Assembly: GCA_002407845.1 (NCBI GenBank)
Contig: DHPK01000010.1
Location: 8,017 to 72,016 of the forward strand
Direction of reading: 5' to 3'
Source of the DNA: Leptolinea sp. UBA5366
Lineage (GTDB): Bacteria; Chloroflexota; Anaerolineae; Anaerolineales; Anaerolineaceae
Length of the DNA: 64,000 nucleotides
Shown: positions 44,354 to 53,564 of the stretch, one piece after another
How positions within the stretch are numbered: the stretch's first letter is position 1
How the letters are laid out: every line of letters begins with the position of its first letter
The notes under the pieces: generated by a model
Seen by the model: the letters and a program-made list of their open reading frames with translations, nothing else
Database searches by the model: none
Told to the model about the DNA's origin: nothing
Program-made: the position numbers and the translations under genes

Positions 44354-46609
44354 TCAAGGAGCTTCGGTCGGATCGGGAGTGATCTGCCATGGCGCCCGCG
44401 TCGATGTCGGAATCGGCGTCAGCGTTGGGGTAGGCGTCGGAGTCTTAGTAATATAGACGCCGGCTTCCCAGTTGTACAGCATTGACGCTTTCCCGTCGAA
44501 GTAAAGCTCCAGAACGCGGCGGAAGATTGGCGCGGCATAAACGGACCCGTCCCCGACATTTTCGACCAGCACTGCGATCGCGATATCCGGTTTCCCTTCA
44601 AGCTTACGATCGGTGTAACCTGAAAACCAGGCATGCGGCAGCTCTCCGGGACCTGTCTGCGCAGTTCCCGTTTTTCCATACACCTCGTAATTGATGTAGC
44701 GGAAGACGCCGTAAGCCGTGCCGCGTGGATCGTGGGTAACGGTCAGCATCGCATCCTGGATCAATTTAATATTTTCTGCTGAAACTGGAATCTTTCCCTG
44801 CGGTTCAGGCTCAAAAGCATAAGTGACATTACCCTCGATGTCCACTACCTGTTCGACCACCTGCGGGCGGTAGAGCGTTCCTCCGTTTCCGACTGCCGCG
44901 ACGAAACGGGCGACTTGAAGCGGCGTGACCAGCAGCGTCCCTTGCCCGATGCCCAGCTGAACCGAGGAATATTCATCGCCCGGAACTTCGACATTTCCCG
45001 GCTGTTCTTCAATCTCGCCGACATCAGTCAACGATCCCAAGCCGAATCCGCGGGTCATGCTCGGCAGGTAATCGGCGCCTGCCTGGCGATAAAGCTCCAG
45101 TCCGATTTTGTAAAACCATGGGTTGCAGGATCGCATTAGCCCTTCTGCCAGAGTCAGCGTGCCGCTGGGAGCAACTTCATAATCGAGGGTCCAGTCTGTC
45201 AGCACCACGCCCGGTAACTCTGTAAACTCGTAACCGCATTCAAAAGTGTCATTAATTTTATAGATGCCTGATTCTAGCGCGGCTGCCATCGCAATAATTT
45301 TATAGACAGACCCAAGCGGATATTGCCCTTGAGTGGCGCGGTTATACATCGGACGGTCGCGAAGCAGCAGATCGCCGGTGTAAAAGGAGTTGTAATTGTT
45401 GAAATCGAGCAGGTTCGGGTCGAAGGTCGGGGAGGACGCCAGCCCGAGGATGCGGCCGGTATCGCGTTCCAGCACGACGACAGCAGCACGGAACCCTGCA
45501 ATTGCGCGCTGCAGGTCATATTGAAAGGCTTCCTGAAACGTAGTGTAGATGGTCTGCCCTGCGACCAGATCGCTTTTATACAGGCGGGTGATCGGGTTGC
45601 CTTCCGGATCAACCACGTACAGCGATGCCCCGCGCTCCCCGTCCAGCATGTCCTGACCCCATTTTTCAATGCCGAGCCGGCCGATGCGTTCATCGATTCG
45701 GTACCCGCTCTGCTTCATCTCTTCCGCTTCCTGTTCGCCGATTGGCTGAACATAGCCGACGAGGTGAGGCGCAGAACCTCCTTCGTAATAGAACCGGGAG
45801 GCAGAATAGCGGTTCAGATAAACACCTTCATAGCCCGAGATGGATGCCATTCTTTCGTCGACGATCGATGCCGGCGCTTCGCCAATGATGACATAGTCAT
45901 AAGGATTGGCTTCTTCCATCAGCTGCGTGATGACAAAAGTTGTTTTTCCGGTCAGGCGAGATAACTCGTTGATCAATCCGTTCCAGCGGTTGCTCGGCAC
46001 GGAGGCGGGGATGACGCCAATGGCGTAAGCTTCTAATTCAGCAGCTAACGGAACGCCGTCAATGTCATAAATTGCTCCGCGAGTGGGGACGTCAATGCTC
46101 ATTGCCAATTTGTTGCCGCCCCGCAGTTCGGGCATGATCATGCCGTCTTCCCATTGAACTTTCCACTGACCGCTTTCGTAGACCAAATTCATGATCATGT
46201 CGCGGGAAAAATTGCCGGTCAGCGAAGTTTCATAATTAGTCTGATAACCGACCTGAGCGCTAGTTGGGCTCGTCAAAATGGACGTCACATCACACACCAG
46301 CGACTGCAGTGTCAAGTTCATCGAGAAATCTTTATAGCGAAATTCGAAATCTTCGAATGAGATCGCATCGCGGCTGACTTGTGAAAGCATGTTATACATG
46401 CCGATGTAATCATTTCCCATCCAGGCTTCAAAAAAGGCGTTCGCCGCGCTGCGCGGTTCAGGCGCTGTCGTAATCAGCACTGACGGATCCGGCAGCGGCG
46501 TTTCAGTCGCGGGTGTCGTTGGCGTTGGCGGGACAAGTGTTGGTTCTGGGGGAGTGCAGGCGCTCAGCGCCAGCGATAGGATCAGGAGCGCAAAAATAAG
46601 TCTTTTCAT
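44354..46609 (-). CDS. Lipoprotein penicillin-binding transpeptidase with MecA-like N-terminal domain
   Basis: This 751-aa class B PBP cross-links peptidoglycan. Instead of a membrane helix it has a lipoprotein signal (LALSAC, Cys18) and a Pro/Thr linker. An NTF2-like MecA_N-type domain (about 50-155) is followed by the PBP dimer domain (VPTRGAIYDIDG) and the transpeptidase: SVYK (Ser434, Lys437), SCN (494-496) and KTG (646-648). A threonine/proline-rich tail ends it. The ATG overlaps the maf stop by 4 bp. A PBP2a-like plan can mean low beta-lactam affinity, but that is inference. Confidence 0.92.
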   Translation of the reverse strand: MKRLIFALLILSLALSACTPPEPTLVPPTPTTPATETPLPDPSVLITTAPEPRSAANAFFEAWMGNDYIGMYNMLSQVSRDAISFEDFEFRYKDFSMNLTLQSLVCDVTSILTSPTSAQVGYQTNYETSLTGNFSRDMIMNLVYESGQWKVQWEDGMIMPELRGGNKLAMSIDVPTRGAIYDIDGVPLAAELEAYAIGVIPASVPSNRWNGLINELSRLTGKTTFVITQLMEEANPYDYVIIGEAPASIVDERMASISGYEGVYLNRYSASRFYYEGGSAPHLVGYVQPIGEQEAEEMKQSGYRIDERIGRLGIEKWGQDMLDGERGASLYVVDPEGNPITRLYKSDLVAGQTIYTTFQEAFQYDLQRAIAGFRAAVVVLERDTGRILGLASSPTFDPNLLDFNNYNSFYTGDLLLRDRPMYNRATQGQYPLGSVYKIIAMAAALESGIYKINDTFECGYEFTELPGVVLTDWTLDYEVAPSGTLTLAEGLMRSCNPWFYKIGLELYRQAGADYLPSMTRGFGLGSLTDVGEIEEQPGNVEVPGDEYSSVQLGIGQGTLLVTPLQVARFVAAVGNGGTLYRPQVVEQVVDIEGNVTYAFEPEPQGKIPVSAENIKLIQDAMLTVTHDPRGTAYGVFRYINYEVYGKTGTAQTGPGELPHAWFSGYTDRKLEGKPDIAIAVLVENVGDGSVYAAPIFRRVLELYFDGKASMLYNWEAGVYITKTPTPTPTLTPIPTSTRAPWQITPDPTEAP

Positions 46610-47319
46610 ATGCTTAATTCTAGGGGCAGATGGCTGAAAACAGAATTTTTCAACAAGTTTTTCTTGTTGATTCTGCATGAGTAACTGATGTGGGATTTGC
46701 AGCGATCTGCAAAATTAACATCAAATTCAATACCGGATAGGTTAAAAAGTCTCTCAAGATGGCACAACGGAAACCCCACCACGCAGGCATAGCAGCCGTT
46801 GATTGACTTGACTAACGGAAAATCGGTGTTCTGAATTGCATAAGCGCCAGCCTTCCCCATCGGGTCACCCGTCGCGACATATTCTTGAATCATCGCGGCA
46901 GTCAGCGGCTTCATCTTGACTTCGGTGTCGCAATAGGTACTGATCAATTCGACCCTGTCGCTGCCGGCTGGCTTGCTGCACAGCACGACGGCAGTGCAGA
47001 CATGATGCGAACGGCCTTGCAGGGAGCCTAATATCTCACGCGCGTGCGCGGCATTTTCAGGTTTTCCTAGGATTTCATTCCCAAGGTAGACCGTTGTGTC
47101 GGCTGTCACGATTGGAAATTCGGCATAAGGGAACTTTTTCAGACTCGCCAGCGCTTTGCTGCGGGCGATTCGCTGACAATAATCAAGCGGCAGTTCGTTT
47201 TCATAAGGCGTTTCATCGATATCGGTTGAAAGAGTGGTGAACTGGTCTGTAACCCAGGTAAGCATATCAATTCTTCTGATTGATGAAGACGCGAGCAAGA
47301 TTTTTAACCCATTCTGCAT
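46606..47319 (-). CDS. maf: Maf-like nucleoside triphosphate pyrophosphatase
   Basis: This 237-aa protein hydrolyses non-canonical or excess nucleoside triphosphates to monophosphates. ILLASSSIRRIDML near the start, TADTTVYLGNEILGKP near 80-95 and SINGCYACVVGFPL near 185 match the family. It is about 30 residues longer than usual at the C-terminus, with a basic, low-conservation tail. I start at the ATG at 47319; a longer frame to 47385 lacks support. TAGAAT lies 7 bases before the ATG and no ribosome site is visible. Confidence 0.9.
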   Translation of the reverse strand: MQNGLKILLASSSIRRIDMLTWVTDQFTTLSTDIDETPYENELPLDYCQRIARSKALASLKKFPYAEFPIVTADTTVYLGNEILGKPENAAHAREILGSLQGRSHHVCTAVVLCSKPAGSDRVELISTYCDTEVKMKPLTAAMIQEYVATGDPMGKAGAYAIQNTDFPLVKSINGCYACVVGFPLCHLERLFNLSGIEFDVNFADRCKSHISYSCRINKKNLLKNSVFSHLPLELSI

Positions 47320-47326
47320 ATTGAAG

Positions 47327-47332
47327 ATTCTA
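47327..47332 (-). promoter_or_regulatory. Probable -10 element of maf (leaderless)
   Basis: TAGAAT on the minus strand ends seven bases before the maf ATG. The divergent GrpB gene has TATAAT on the plus strand only some 20 bp further right, so the two promoters are back to back. Confidence 0.35.
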
Positions 47333-47402
47333 TCACACTCAGCTCTCCGAAGTTTTATATAATGAATAGAAAAACCATGCAGCACCTGCCAGAGGAGCGT
47401 GA

Positions 47403-48002
47403 ATGAATAAGCCGAAAAAACTTATGGAAATGACCAACCAGGAGCTGTGGCAGCTATTTCCGATTATTCTAAAAGAACATGATTCTGACTGGGAAAAGCA
47501 ATACCAGATCGAATCAGCCCGGATCATTGACTGGGTGGGAGCTGAATCGATCGCGCGCATCAGCCATATCGGCAGTACCGCCGTCCCGAACCTGATTGCC
47601 AAACCGACCATCGATATCCTGCTCGAACTAAAGTCTGATGCCCGTCCCGCAGACTGGCTGGGAAAGTTTGAGAATGCTGGCTATATTGTGCTCAAAAAAA
47701 CCGAAAACCCGCCTCCGCATCTGTTGTTGATGCAGGGCTATACCCAAGCCGGATTTGCCGGTCAGGCTTATCATGTGCATGTCCGCTATTTCGGCGACTG
47801 GGATGAGCTCTATTTTCGCGATTATCTCTACGCTCATCCAAATGCTGCGTTATCTTATGGTGAGTTGAAAAGAAATCTTCAGCGGCAGTTTGAGCATGAT
47901 CGAGATGGCTATACCAATGCCAAGGGAGAGTTGATTCGGAAATTGACACTTCAAGCACGTCAGGAATTCGGACCAAAGTATGGGAAAATGAAAAATAGTT
48001 GA
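47403..48002 (+). CDS. GrpB/UPF0157 family protein
   Basis: This 199-aa protein is a GrpB-family nucleotidyltransferase-fold member. ARISHIGSTAVPNLIAKPTIDILLEL (in pieces, about 57-82) carries the GS and DI catalytic-fold residues, followed by VHVRYFGDWDELYFRDYL. Some homologues are fused to dephospho-CoA kinase; stand-alone function is unknown. RBS AGAGGAG precedes the ATG. Confidence 0.93.
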   Translation: MNKPKKLMEMTNQELWQLFPIILKEHDSDWEKQYQIESARIIDWVGAESIARISHIGSTAVPNLIAKPTIDILLELKSDARPADWLGKFENAGYIVLKKTENPPPHLLLMQGYTQAGFAGQAYHVHVRYFGDWDELYFRDYLYAHPNAALSYGELKRNLQRQFEHDRDGYTNAKGELIRKLTLQARQEFGPKYGKMKNS

Positions 48003-48075
48003 TTGACAACTATCTTGTCTGGTCAAGTCAGGTATACTTAATATCAAATGATTTCATGGTGTCAGGAGACCGGAA

Positions 48076-48543
48076 ATGGGAAAACAAGATAAAAAAAGCA
48101 ATATTTTAGCCAGTATTTTTAGTCTTGCCAACAAAATCCAATCCGTTGGCGATGCCATGATGCCTGCGGTGACGATGAAGCAGTTTCAGCTGCTGGACAC
48201 GATTTCCAAGAGTCAGAAATTGACGATGTCTCTCTCAGAATTAGCATTTTCAATCGGAAGTTCACGCCAAAACGTTAAGAAAATGGCTCTTATCCTTGAA
48301 AAACAGGGATTACTGATGCTGTCGAAGGATAAAAACGATGCGCGCGTTCTTTTAGTTGGGCTGACCGAACAAAGCGCTGCTTGTCTGCGTGAACGGTCTG
48401 AATTGGACGGGACTTACCTCAATGATTTATTTGATGGATTGGATAACAAAACGCTCAAAGTGCTGGCAAAAAGCTGCGATCGAATTTCAAAAAATGTCAA
48501 TGCGATTGAAGCTCGCAATCTGAAAAAACAATCCCCGGGCTGA
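48076..48543 (+). CDS. MarR-family transcriptional regulator
   Basis: This 155-aa winged-helix protein has a MarR-like layout: N-terminal dimerisation helix, MKQFQLLDTI, helix-turn-helix with LSELAFSIGSSRQNVKKMALILEKQGLL (in pieces, about 60-87) and the wing SKDKNDARVLLVGLTE. No adjacent transporter or enzyme points to a target. Upstream, an imperfect palindrome CTTGTCTGGTCAAG (about 48017-48030) lies near the likely promoter and could be an autoregulatory operator. RBS AGGAGA is good. Confidence 0.88.
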   Translation: MGKQDKKSNILASIFSLANKIQSVGDAMMPAVTMKQFQLLDTISKSQKLTMSLSELAFSIGSSRQNVKKMALILEKQGLLMLSKDKNDARVLLVGLTEQSAACLRERSELDGTYLNDLFDGLDNKTLKVLAKSCDRISKNVNAIEARNLKKQSPG

Positions 48544-48628
48544 TTTTTCACGACTAAGATCACTGCCGGAAATGTTCTGCCCCGGCAGCCAGGGGACTTC
48601 TGAGAATATCAATTTTTGCTGAAATTTG

Positions 48629-48660
48629 AAGACCTTTGCCTCGGTGAGGGTCTTTTATGA
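48629..48660 (+). terminator. Terminator of the MarR-family gene
   Basis: AAGACC (48629-48634) pairs with GGTCTT (48649-48654) and TTTT follows. It lies in the 373-bp gap 48544-48916, which otherwise holds only the promoter of the RhuM gene. Confidence 0.6.
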
Positions 48661-48748
48661 TTCAAGTTGGAAAAACCGGAAATCCAACAGTTGGCTAATA
48701 TAAAATTATAAAGAACTCAAAGTTTTGGAAGAAAGATCATTCAAGTAC

Positions 48749-48777
48749 TTGACTTGTCCCCTGTGGGCTGATGTAAT
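48749..48777 (+). promoter_or_regulatory. Promoter of the RhuM gene
   Basis: TTGACT and TGTAAT are separated by 17 bp. Transcription would start about 130 bp before the RhuM ATG, leaving a long AT-rich leader. Confidence 0.5.
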
Positions 48778-48916
48778 AATAGAGATAGTGGTTCGCTAAG
48801 TTACTGTTTTAGAGTTTAAAAGATTTCGGAAATAGTCAAAACTGATAACACAGTGTCTTCTATTTGTACTGGAATGAATAAAATGCCTTTGTAATTTATT
48901 AATATTGGAGATTGAC

Positions 48917-49930
48917 ATGGAAAATCAAGATAAAGGTGAGTTAATAATCTATCAATCTGAAGATGGTTTAACACATATCGATGTAAAACTTGAAGACGAA
49001 ACAATTTGGTTGACTCAAGAACAACTTGTGAATTTATATCAAACTAGTAAAGCTAATGTAAGTGAGCATATCAAAAATATATTTGAAGAAGGTGAGCTAG
49101 ATAAAGATTCAGTTGTTCGGAATTTCCGAACAACTGCCTCGGATGGGAAAAAATATAATGTTTATCACTATAACTTGGACATGATAATTTCTTTAGGCTA
49201 TAGAATTAAGTCTTCTGTTGCAACAAGATTTAGAATGTGGGCGACTGAGCGCCTAAAAGAATATATGATCAAAGGCTTCACGATGAATGACGACCGTCTG
49301 AAAGAACTTGGCGGCGGAAATTATTGGAAAGAATTATTAGATCGTATACGTGATATTCGTTCCTCTGAAAAGGTAATGTACCGCCAAGTATTGGATCTAT
49401 ATGCTACAAGTATCGACTATGACTCCGAAAGTGCTGAGTCGATCCAATTTTTCAAAATCGTACAAAACAAACTTCATTATGCGGCTCATGGTCATACTGC
49501 TGCTGAGCTTATTTATGACAGAGTAGATGCAGATAAACCGTTTATGGGGTTAACGACGTTTACAGGCGAATTGCCAAGAATGAAAGACATTCGTGTGGCA
49601 AAAAATTACCTTGATGAAAATGAACTTAAAGTCCTGAACAACTTAGTCTCTGGTTATTTTGATTTTGCTGAGATCCAAGCGATGAGAAAGAATCCCATGT
49701 ATATGAAAGACTATATCTCTCACCTGGATGCTATCCTTTCTTCCACCGGTGAACAGCTTCTTGATGGAGCTGGAAAAGTAAGTCATCAGCAAGCCCTGGA
49801 CAAAGCTCAAGCAGAGTATAAGAAATTTCACGCAAAAACTCTGACCGAGGTAGAAAAGAATTATTTTGAAACAATTAAAATGCTTGAAAAGAAAGCCAAG
49901 AAGAACGAAGGTGTTTATCACCACGAATGA
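48917..49930 (+). CDS. RhuM family (virulence RhuM) protein
   Basis: This 337-aa protein matches RhuM. The N-terminal segment IWLTQEQLVNLYQTSKANVSEH (in pieces, about 30-52), then NVYHYNLDMIISLGYRIKS and FRMWATERLKEYMIKGF, is a Bro-N/KilA-like DNA-binding region, and the C-terminal part contains a GHTAAELIYDRVDADK motif that recalls Fic/Doc-type folds. Such genes are common in genomic islands beside restriction or toxin-antitoxin genes; function is unknown. The gene is clearly more AT-rich than its neighbours, suggesting transfer. The ATG follows GGAG. Confidence 0.9.
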   Translation: MENQDKGELIIYQSEDGLTHIDVKLEDETIWLTQEQLVNLYQTSKANVSEHIKNIFEEGELDKDSVVRNFRTTASDGKKYNVYHYNLDMIISLGYRIKSSVATRFRMWATERLKEYMIKGFTMNDDRLKELGGGNYWKELLDRIRDIRSSEKVMYRQVLDLYATSIDYDSESAESIQFFKIVQNKLHYAAHGHTAAELIYDRVDADKPFMGLTTFTGELPRMKDIRVAKNYLDENELKVLNNLVSGYFDFAEIQAMRKNPMYMKDYISHLDAILSSTGEQLLDGAGKVSHQQALDKAQAEYKKFHAKTLTEVEKNYFETIKMLEKKAKKNEGVYHHE

Positions 49931-49998
49931 ATCATTGGAAAATTATTGTAAGGGCTAATAGCCTTCACTAATGGTTTTAAGGGACAGAGACAAGGGCA

Positions 49999-50139
49999 TT
50001 GAAAAGCTTAGCGATCGTTACCGACAATCGAGTTGCTGGAGAAAAACTCAGATTATTGAGGTGCCCTACGGATGTGTCGATCGAAAATCTAATTGAACAG
50101 ATAGAAGGCTTCGGCGAAATTCGATCTTATGATGAATAG
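49999..50139 (+). CDS. Possible small ORF of unknown function
   Basis: A 46-codon frame starts with TTG and reads KSLAIVTDNRVAGEKL, ending in GFGEIRSYDE. The amino-acid composition looks protein-like, but there is no good ribosome site and no family is recognised. It may be a remnant of a gene once linked to the RhuM island. The rest of the 411-bp gap (49931-50341) shows only a TATAAT near 50320 that can serve the following glycosyltransferase. Confidence 0.2.
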   Translation: MKSLAIVTDNRVAGEKLRLLRCPTDVSIENLIEQIEGFGEIRSYDE

Positions 50140-50341
50140 TATCAGTCCAATGGCGAGAAATTGCAGTCCCTCCGATCAGAAAATGCAAAAAATGACTAAT
50201 ATCAATGAGAGATGCGGATTGCGAAGGGCAAAGTATTGCTGGCAAATGAAACACAAAAAAAACAATTCCGGCTTACGGCAAATCTTGACGCTCTCCAGTT
50301 GAAAGTCTTCGCTCGGCTATAATTAATCTCACGGATAAATT

Positions 50342-51484
50342 ATGACAAAAATTCTGCATGTGATCACGGACTTAGATGTCGGCGGGGCTGAGATGGTGCT
50401 GACGCAGGCTGCGCCAGCTCTTGCTCAACGCGGCTTTCAGCAGGCAGTAATTTCCTTGAGTTCTCCCGGCGCATTGGAAACGAGACTGCGAAATCATGGC
50501 ATTCCGGTGACCAGCCTGGGGATGAAAGCTGGATGTCCGAGCTTGTCTGCTTTTCGGAAACTGCGCGCACTTATCCGCGACTTTCAGCCTGACCTGATCC
50601 ATTCCTGGCTCTATCATGCGGATCTTTATGCCTCGCTGGCTGCGCAGAGAATGTCCGTGCCGGTCATCTGGGGGCTCCATAATGCCACACTCAGTCCGGA
50701 TGCGAAATTGTCAACTAAAGCTGTGGTTCGGCTGCTGGCATGGCTCTCAAACAAGATTCCCTGTCAGATTCTGACCTGTTCACAATCCGGAGGAGAAAAC
50801 CATATTCGGCTCGGATATGCTGGGCAAAAAATGATCTTCGTTCCAAATGGGTTTGACACAGATCGCTTCTGTCCGAATGTTGAAATTCGGCAGCGGAAAC
50901 GGCTGGATTTTGGTGTTAGTGCCGACGAAATTCTGATCGGCAATGTCTCCCGTTTCGATGCCCAAAAAGATCACCGGACGCTGATCAACGCTTGGGGGCA
51001 GCTAGTGCAGCGCGAACCCAAACGTAAATTGCGATTCTTACTGGCAGGAAAAGGGCTGGATGCTGTTAACAGCCAACTGCTGCAGTGGCTGTCGGAAGCC
51101 GGGATCAGCGATCGAACGCTGCTGCTCGGCATCTACGAGGACATCCCGCATGTTTTAAACGCGCTTGATTTGTTTGTGCTCTCGTCAATCGGAGAAGCAT
51201 TCCCAGTTGCGCTGGGAGAAGCGATGGCAGCGGGACTGCCGTGTATCAGCACAAACGTCGGCGATGCGGCACTTCTGTTAGGCGCTGCCGGCACGAATGT
51301 TCCGCCTGCTGACGCGCAGGCGCTCACATCCGCAATGCAGACTTTTCTGAATCTGGATTCGGCTGATCAAATGAAGCTGGGCGTTATGGCGCGGGAACGG
51401 ATCCTTGCGAATTTTTCACTCGAGCGGATGATTGATGCCTATATCGAAATTTATCAATCTTGCCTGATAAAGGCAAAACCGTAA
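50342..51484 (+). CDS. Glycosyltransferase family 4
   Basis: This 380-aa GT-B enzyme starts MTKILHVITDLDVGGAEMVL, typical of GT4 enzymes of polysaccharide synthesis, with HSWLYHADLYASLAA in the acceptor half. The donor half carries VSRFDAQKDHRTLINAW and SSIGEAFPVALGEAMAAGLPCI with the E-x7-E pair. It is a single gene, preceded by TATAAT and ending 21 bp from the convergent acyl carrier protein gene. The sugar and acceptor are unknown. Confidence 0.93.
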   Translation: MTKILHVITDLDVGGAEMVLTQAAPALAQRGFQQAVISLSSPGALETRLRNHGIPVTSLGMKAGCPSLSAFRKLRALIRDFQPDLIHSWLYHADLYASLAAQRMSVPVIWGLHNATLSPDAKLSTKAVVRLLAWLSNKIPCQILTCSQSGGENHIRLGYAGQKMIFVPNGFDTDRFCPNVEIRQRKRLDFGVSADEILIGNVSRFDAQKDHRTLINAWGQLVQREPKRKLRFLLAGKGLDAVNSQLLQWLSEAGISDRTLLLGIYEDIPHVLNALDLFVLSSIGEAFPVALGEAMAAGLPCISTNVGDAALLLGAAGTNVPPADAQALTSAMQTFLNLDSADQMKLGVMARERILANFSLERMIDAYIEIYQSCLIKAKP

Positions 51485-51505
51485 AAGCAGCTCTGTACGG
51501 CGGCT

Positions 51506-51739
51506 TTACGCCTGCCGGCGTGCGATCAGCGCGAGCAAATCCCCGACAGTTCTAACTTTTATCGCTTCTTCGGTTGTAAATTTCACCGAAAAAGACTCCG
51601 AGACAGCAGCCAGCAGCTGAATATTGGCAAAGGAATCCCAGCCCGGCACGTCCTCCGGAGAGGTTTCTGCATCAATGACCAGGGCTTCGTCCTCAAAGAT
51701 GTCACGCATCAGGTCTTGTAATTTTTGGTGATTGTCCAT
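51506..51739 (-). CDS. Acyl carrier protein
   Basis: This 77-aa protein has the carrier-protein helix pattern and the phosphopantetheine Ser36 in GWDSFANIQLL (DSx motif). It is not the fatty-acid AcpP type, whose motif is DSLD. The gene overlaps the end of the FkbH-like gene by 38 bp, so the two proteins are probably made together. The FkbH partner suggests it carries a glyceryl or similar C3 unit. The ATG follows GAGGAAGAG. Confidence 0.9.
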   Translation of the reverse strand: MDNHQKLQDLMRDIFEDEALVIDAETSPEDVPGWDSFANIQLLAAVSESFSVKFTTEEAIKVRTVGDLLALIARRQA

Positions 51740-53564
51740 TTTCCGACTCTTCCTCAAACCAAGTTTCAAAAGGATTGTACCGCTTAACATCCAGCCGATA
51801 TTTTTTTATGCCGAATTCCTCAGAGATCAGCTCAAACCCGAGTTCCTCATACAGTTCAGCGGTCAGTTTGTTTCTTTCGCTTGGAATGTATTCAGCCATC
51901 AGCAAAGGGACCTGCCGGCTGCGGGCGAAATCAACCAGCCAGTTCATAGTCCGATATTCAAGCCGGCGCTGAAAAACCCGGCAGCTCATGACCCAAGTGT
52001 CGATAAATAAGGTGTTTTCTGCTGAATCACGGCTCAGGATTAAGGCTGAGATGATCCCGTATTGACTGAATTTATCAGTCAGCGAGACGCGGATCAGCGC
52101 TCGGTTGCTGTCCTGAGCAGTTTCGGTAATTTCGGCTTCGCTGTATCGTTTGGTGCGCAGATTGAACTGGTTCGTCTTGTTGATCAGCTGGGTGATGCGG
52201 GTCAGCTCGGCTGGCTGAGCAGCGCCAATTTCAACGCGCATCTGAAGTGCGCGGAGATAAGCCGGATAATCGAGCTGCGCGTTCAGCGCGGCACGGTCCT
52301 GATCAGCCAGAATGCTTTCGGTGCGGGACAGATCTTCAGCCGTGAACTGCTCCCAGTCAAAACAGCGCGCGCGGGTTAATGCCAGGCTGAAATCCGCGGG
52401 GTCTTCGGGCACGTTGATCACCTCAACCATCGGCAGTGTCTTTTTTACCAGCTCGCGCTCGGCAGGATTATCGTCAAAGAATACCAGCGCATCGACCCCG
52501 ATGTTCAAAGATTTTGCAATCAGCCTGAGATTCGCAGCTTTATCATTCCAATTGGCAGCGAACGCAGCAAAGTCAGCCCTTTTCAGGAGCATGCCCGGGT
52601 GATGATCAAAAACGCTTTCGGCGACTTCCGGTTCATTCTTGCTGCAGACTGCGAGCAGAATTCCGCGTTCTCTGAGCTTTTTCAGCGTCTTTTGAAAATC
52701 GAGAAATGCCTCGCCGACTGCATTGTTCGGATCAAGGTTGATGCCCTCCAGCCCATCGTCACCGACCACACCGCCCCAAAGCGTGTTATCCAAATCGACC
52801 GCCAGGCATTTTTTTATCTTTCCGCTGCCGGCAGCAAGTTGGCGTGCCGCTGCGTAACAGAATTCGGGCAGCGCACTCAGCGCGGCTGCCTGCTTACTGA
52901 TAAACCAGGCTGAATTGTCGAACCAGCGATCCTTGCCAAAATCCGACGCCAGCGCTTCTTGATCGATGAATTGCAGAAACGGCGGTTTGCGGGTAAGCAT
53001 CCGGCTGTTAACCAGCCTGATGAATTGGTCTGGACTGGCAGGCAGGTTGGCTTCCTGACTGCCCAACAGGTGAAGGTTGGGCACCGCGAAATTTGTCAGA
53101 TAGATCTGTGCGCCGGTTCGCTGATGAACTTTCTCCCAAGTCAGAATTGTGCTGTCGGCATATGCATCTGCTAGGGTTTCCGCGGTTTCTGCTGAAGCGA
53201 GCAAATTCGGATATTGGTGCAGGTCGCGATAATTAGTTAAGGCGATCACGACCTCCGGTTGAAAAGCGTAAAAAGCCGACGTCTGGTCTCTGATTTCGCT
53301 CTCCATTCCGCTGTAAGCTCCTTCAAAAAGGCTCGGTGCAAGTCCATGCGCGTACAGGAATGGACGGAGAACCGCGCAGAAAAACTGGACATTGGCTGTT
53401 CCGATGACCGCGATCCGTTTGCGGATAAGCTGCGGATTATTGGTTTGGATTTCTGCTTCAAACGGCATTATTTTTCTGGATAAGGTCATTAATTCCGGCG
53501 CAGAGAGACTGCGCAGATCGGTAGAAAACAGGCGGTTTTCGACTTCTTGAATTTTGCTTGTCAT
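51702..53564 (-). CDS. FkbH-like HAD-IIIC protein
   Basis: This 620-aa protein resembles FkbH enzymes that load glycerate from 1,3-bisphosphoglycerate onto an acyl carrier protein. The N-terminal about 240 residues look SGNH-like, the HAD domain has AVDLDNTLWGGVVGDDG (Asp257, Asp259), LAVCSKNEPEVAE and VFFDDNPAERELV, and a GNAT-like C-terminal domain ends in LYEELGFELI. The ATG overlaps the stop of the upstream phosphodiesterase gene (ATGA). It is not next to polyketide or nonribosomal peptide genes, which is unusual. Confidence 0.9.
   Translation of the reverse strand: MTSKIQEVENRLFSTDLRSLSAPELMTLSRKIMPFEAEIQTNNPQLIRKRIAVIGTANVQFFCAVLRPFLYAHGLAPSLFEGAYSGMESEIRDQTSAFYAFQPEVVIALTNYRDLHQYPNLLASAETAETLADAYADSTILTWEKVHQRTGAQIYLTNFAVPNLHLLGSQEANLPASPDQFIRLVNSRMLTRKPPFLQFIDQEALASDFGKDRWFDNSAWFISKQAAALSALPEFCYAAARQLAAGSGKIKKCLAVDLDNTLWGGVVGDDGLEGINLDPNNAVGEAFLDFQKTLKKLRERGILLAVCSKNEPEVAESVFDHHPGMLLKRADFAAFAANWNDKAANLRLIAKSLNIGVDALVFFDDNPAERELVKKTLPMVEVINVPEDPADFSLALTRARCFDWEQFTAEDLSRTESILADQDRAALNAQLDYPAYLRALQMRVEIGAAQPAELTRITQLINKTNQFNLRTKRYSEAEITETAQDSNRALIRVSLTDKFSQYGIISALILSRDSAENTLFIDTWVMSCRVFQRRLEYRTMNWLVDFARSRQVPLLMAEYIPSERNKLTAELYEELGFELISEEFGIKKYRLDVKRYNPFETWFEEESENGQSPKITRPDA

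Noticed and set aside
48017..48030. CTTGTCTGGTCAAG as a definite MarR operator
   Set aside because: Only an imperfect palindrome; mentioned as possible in the MarR entry, not listed as a site.
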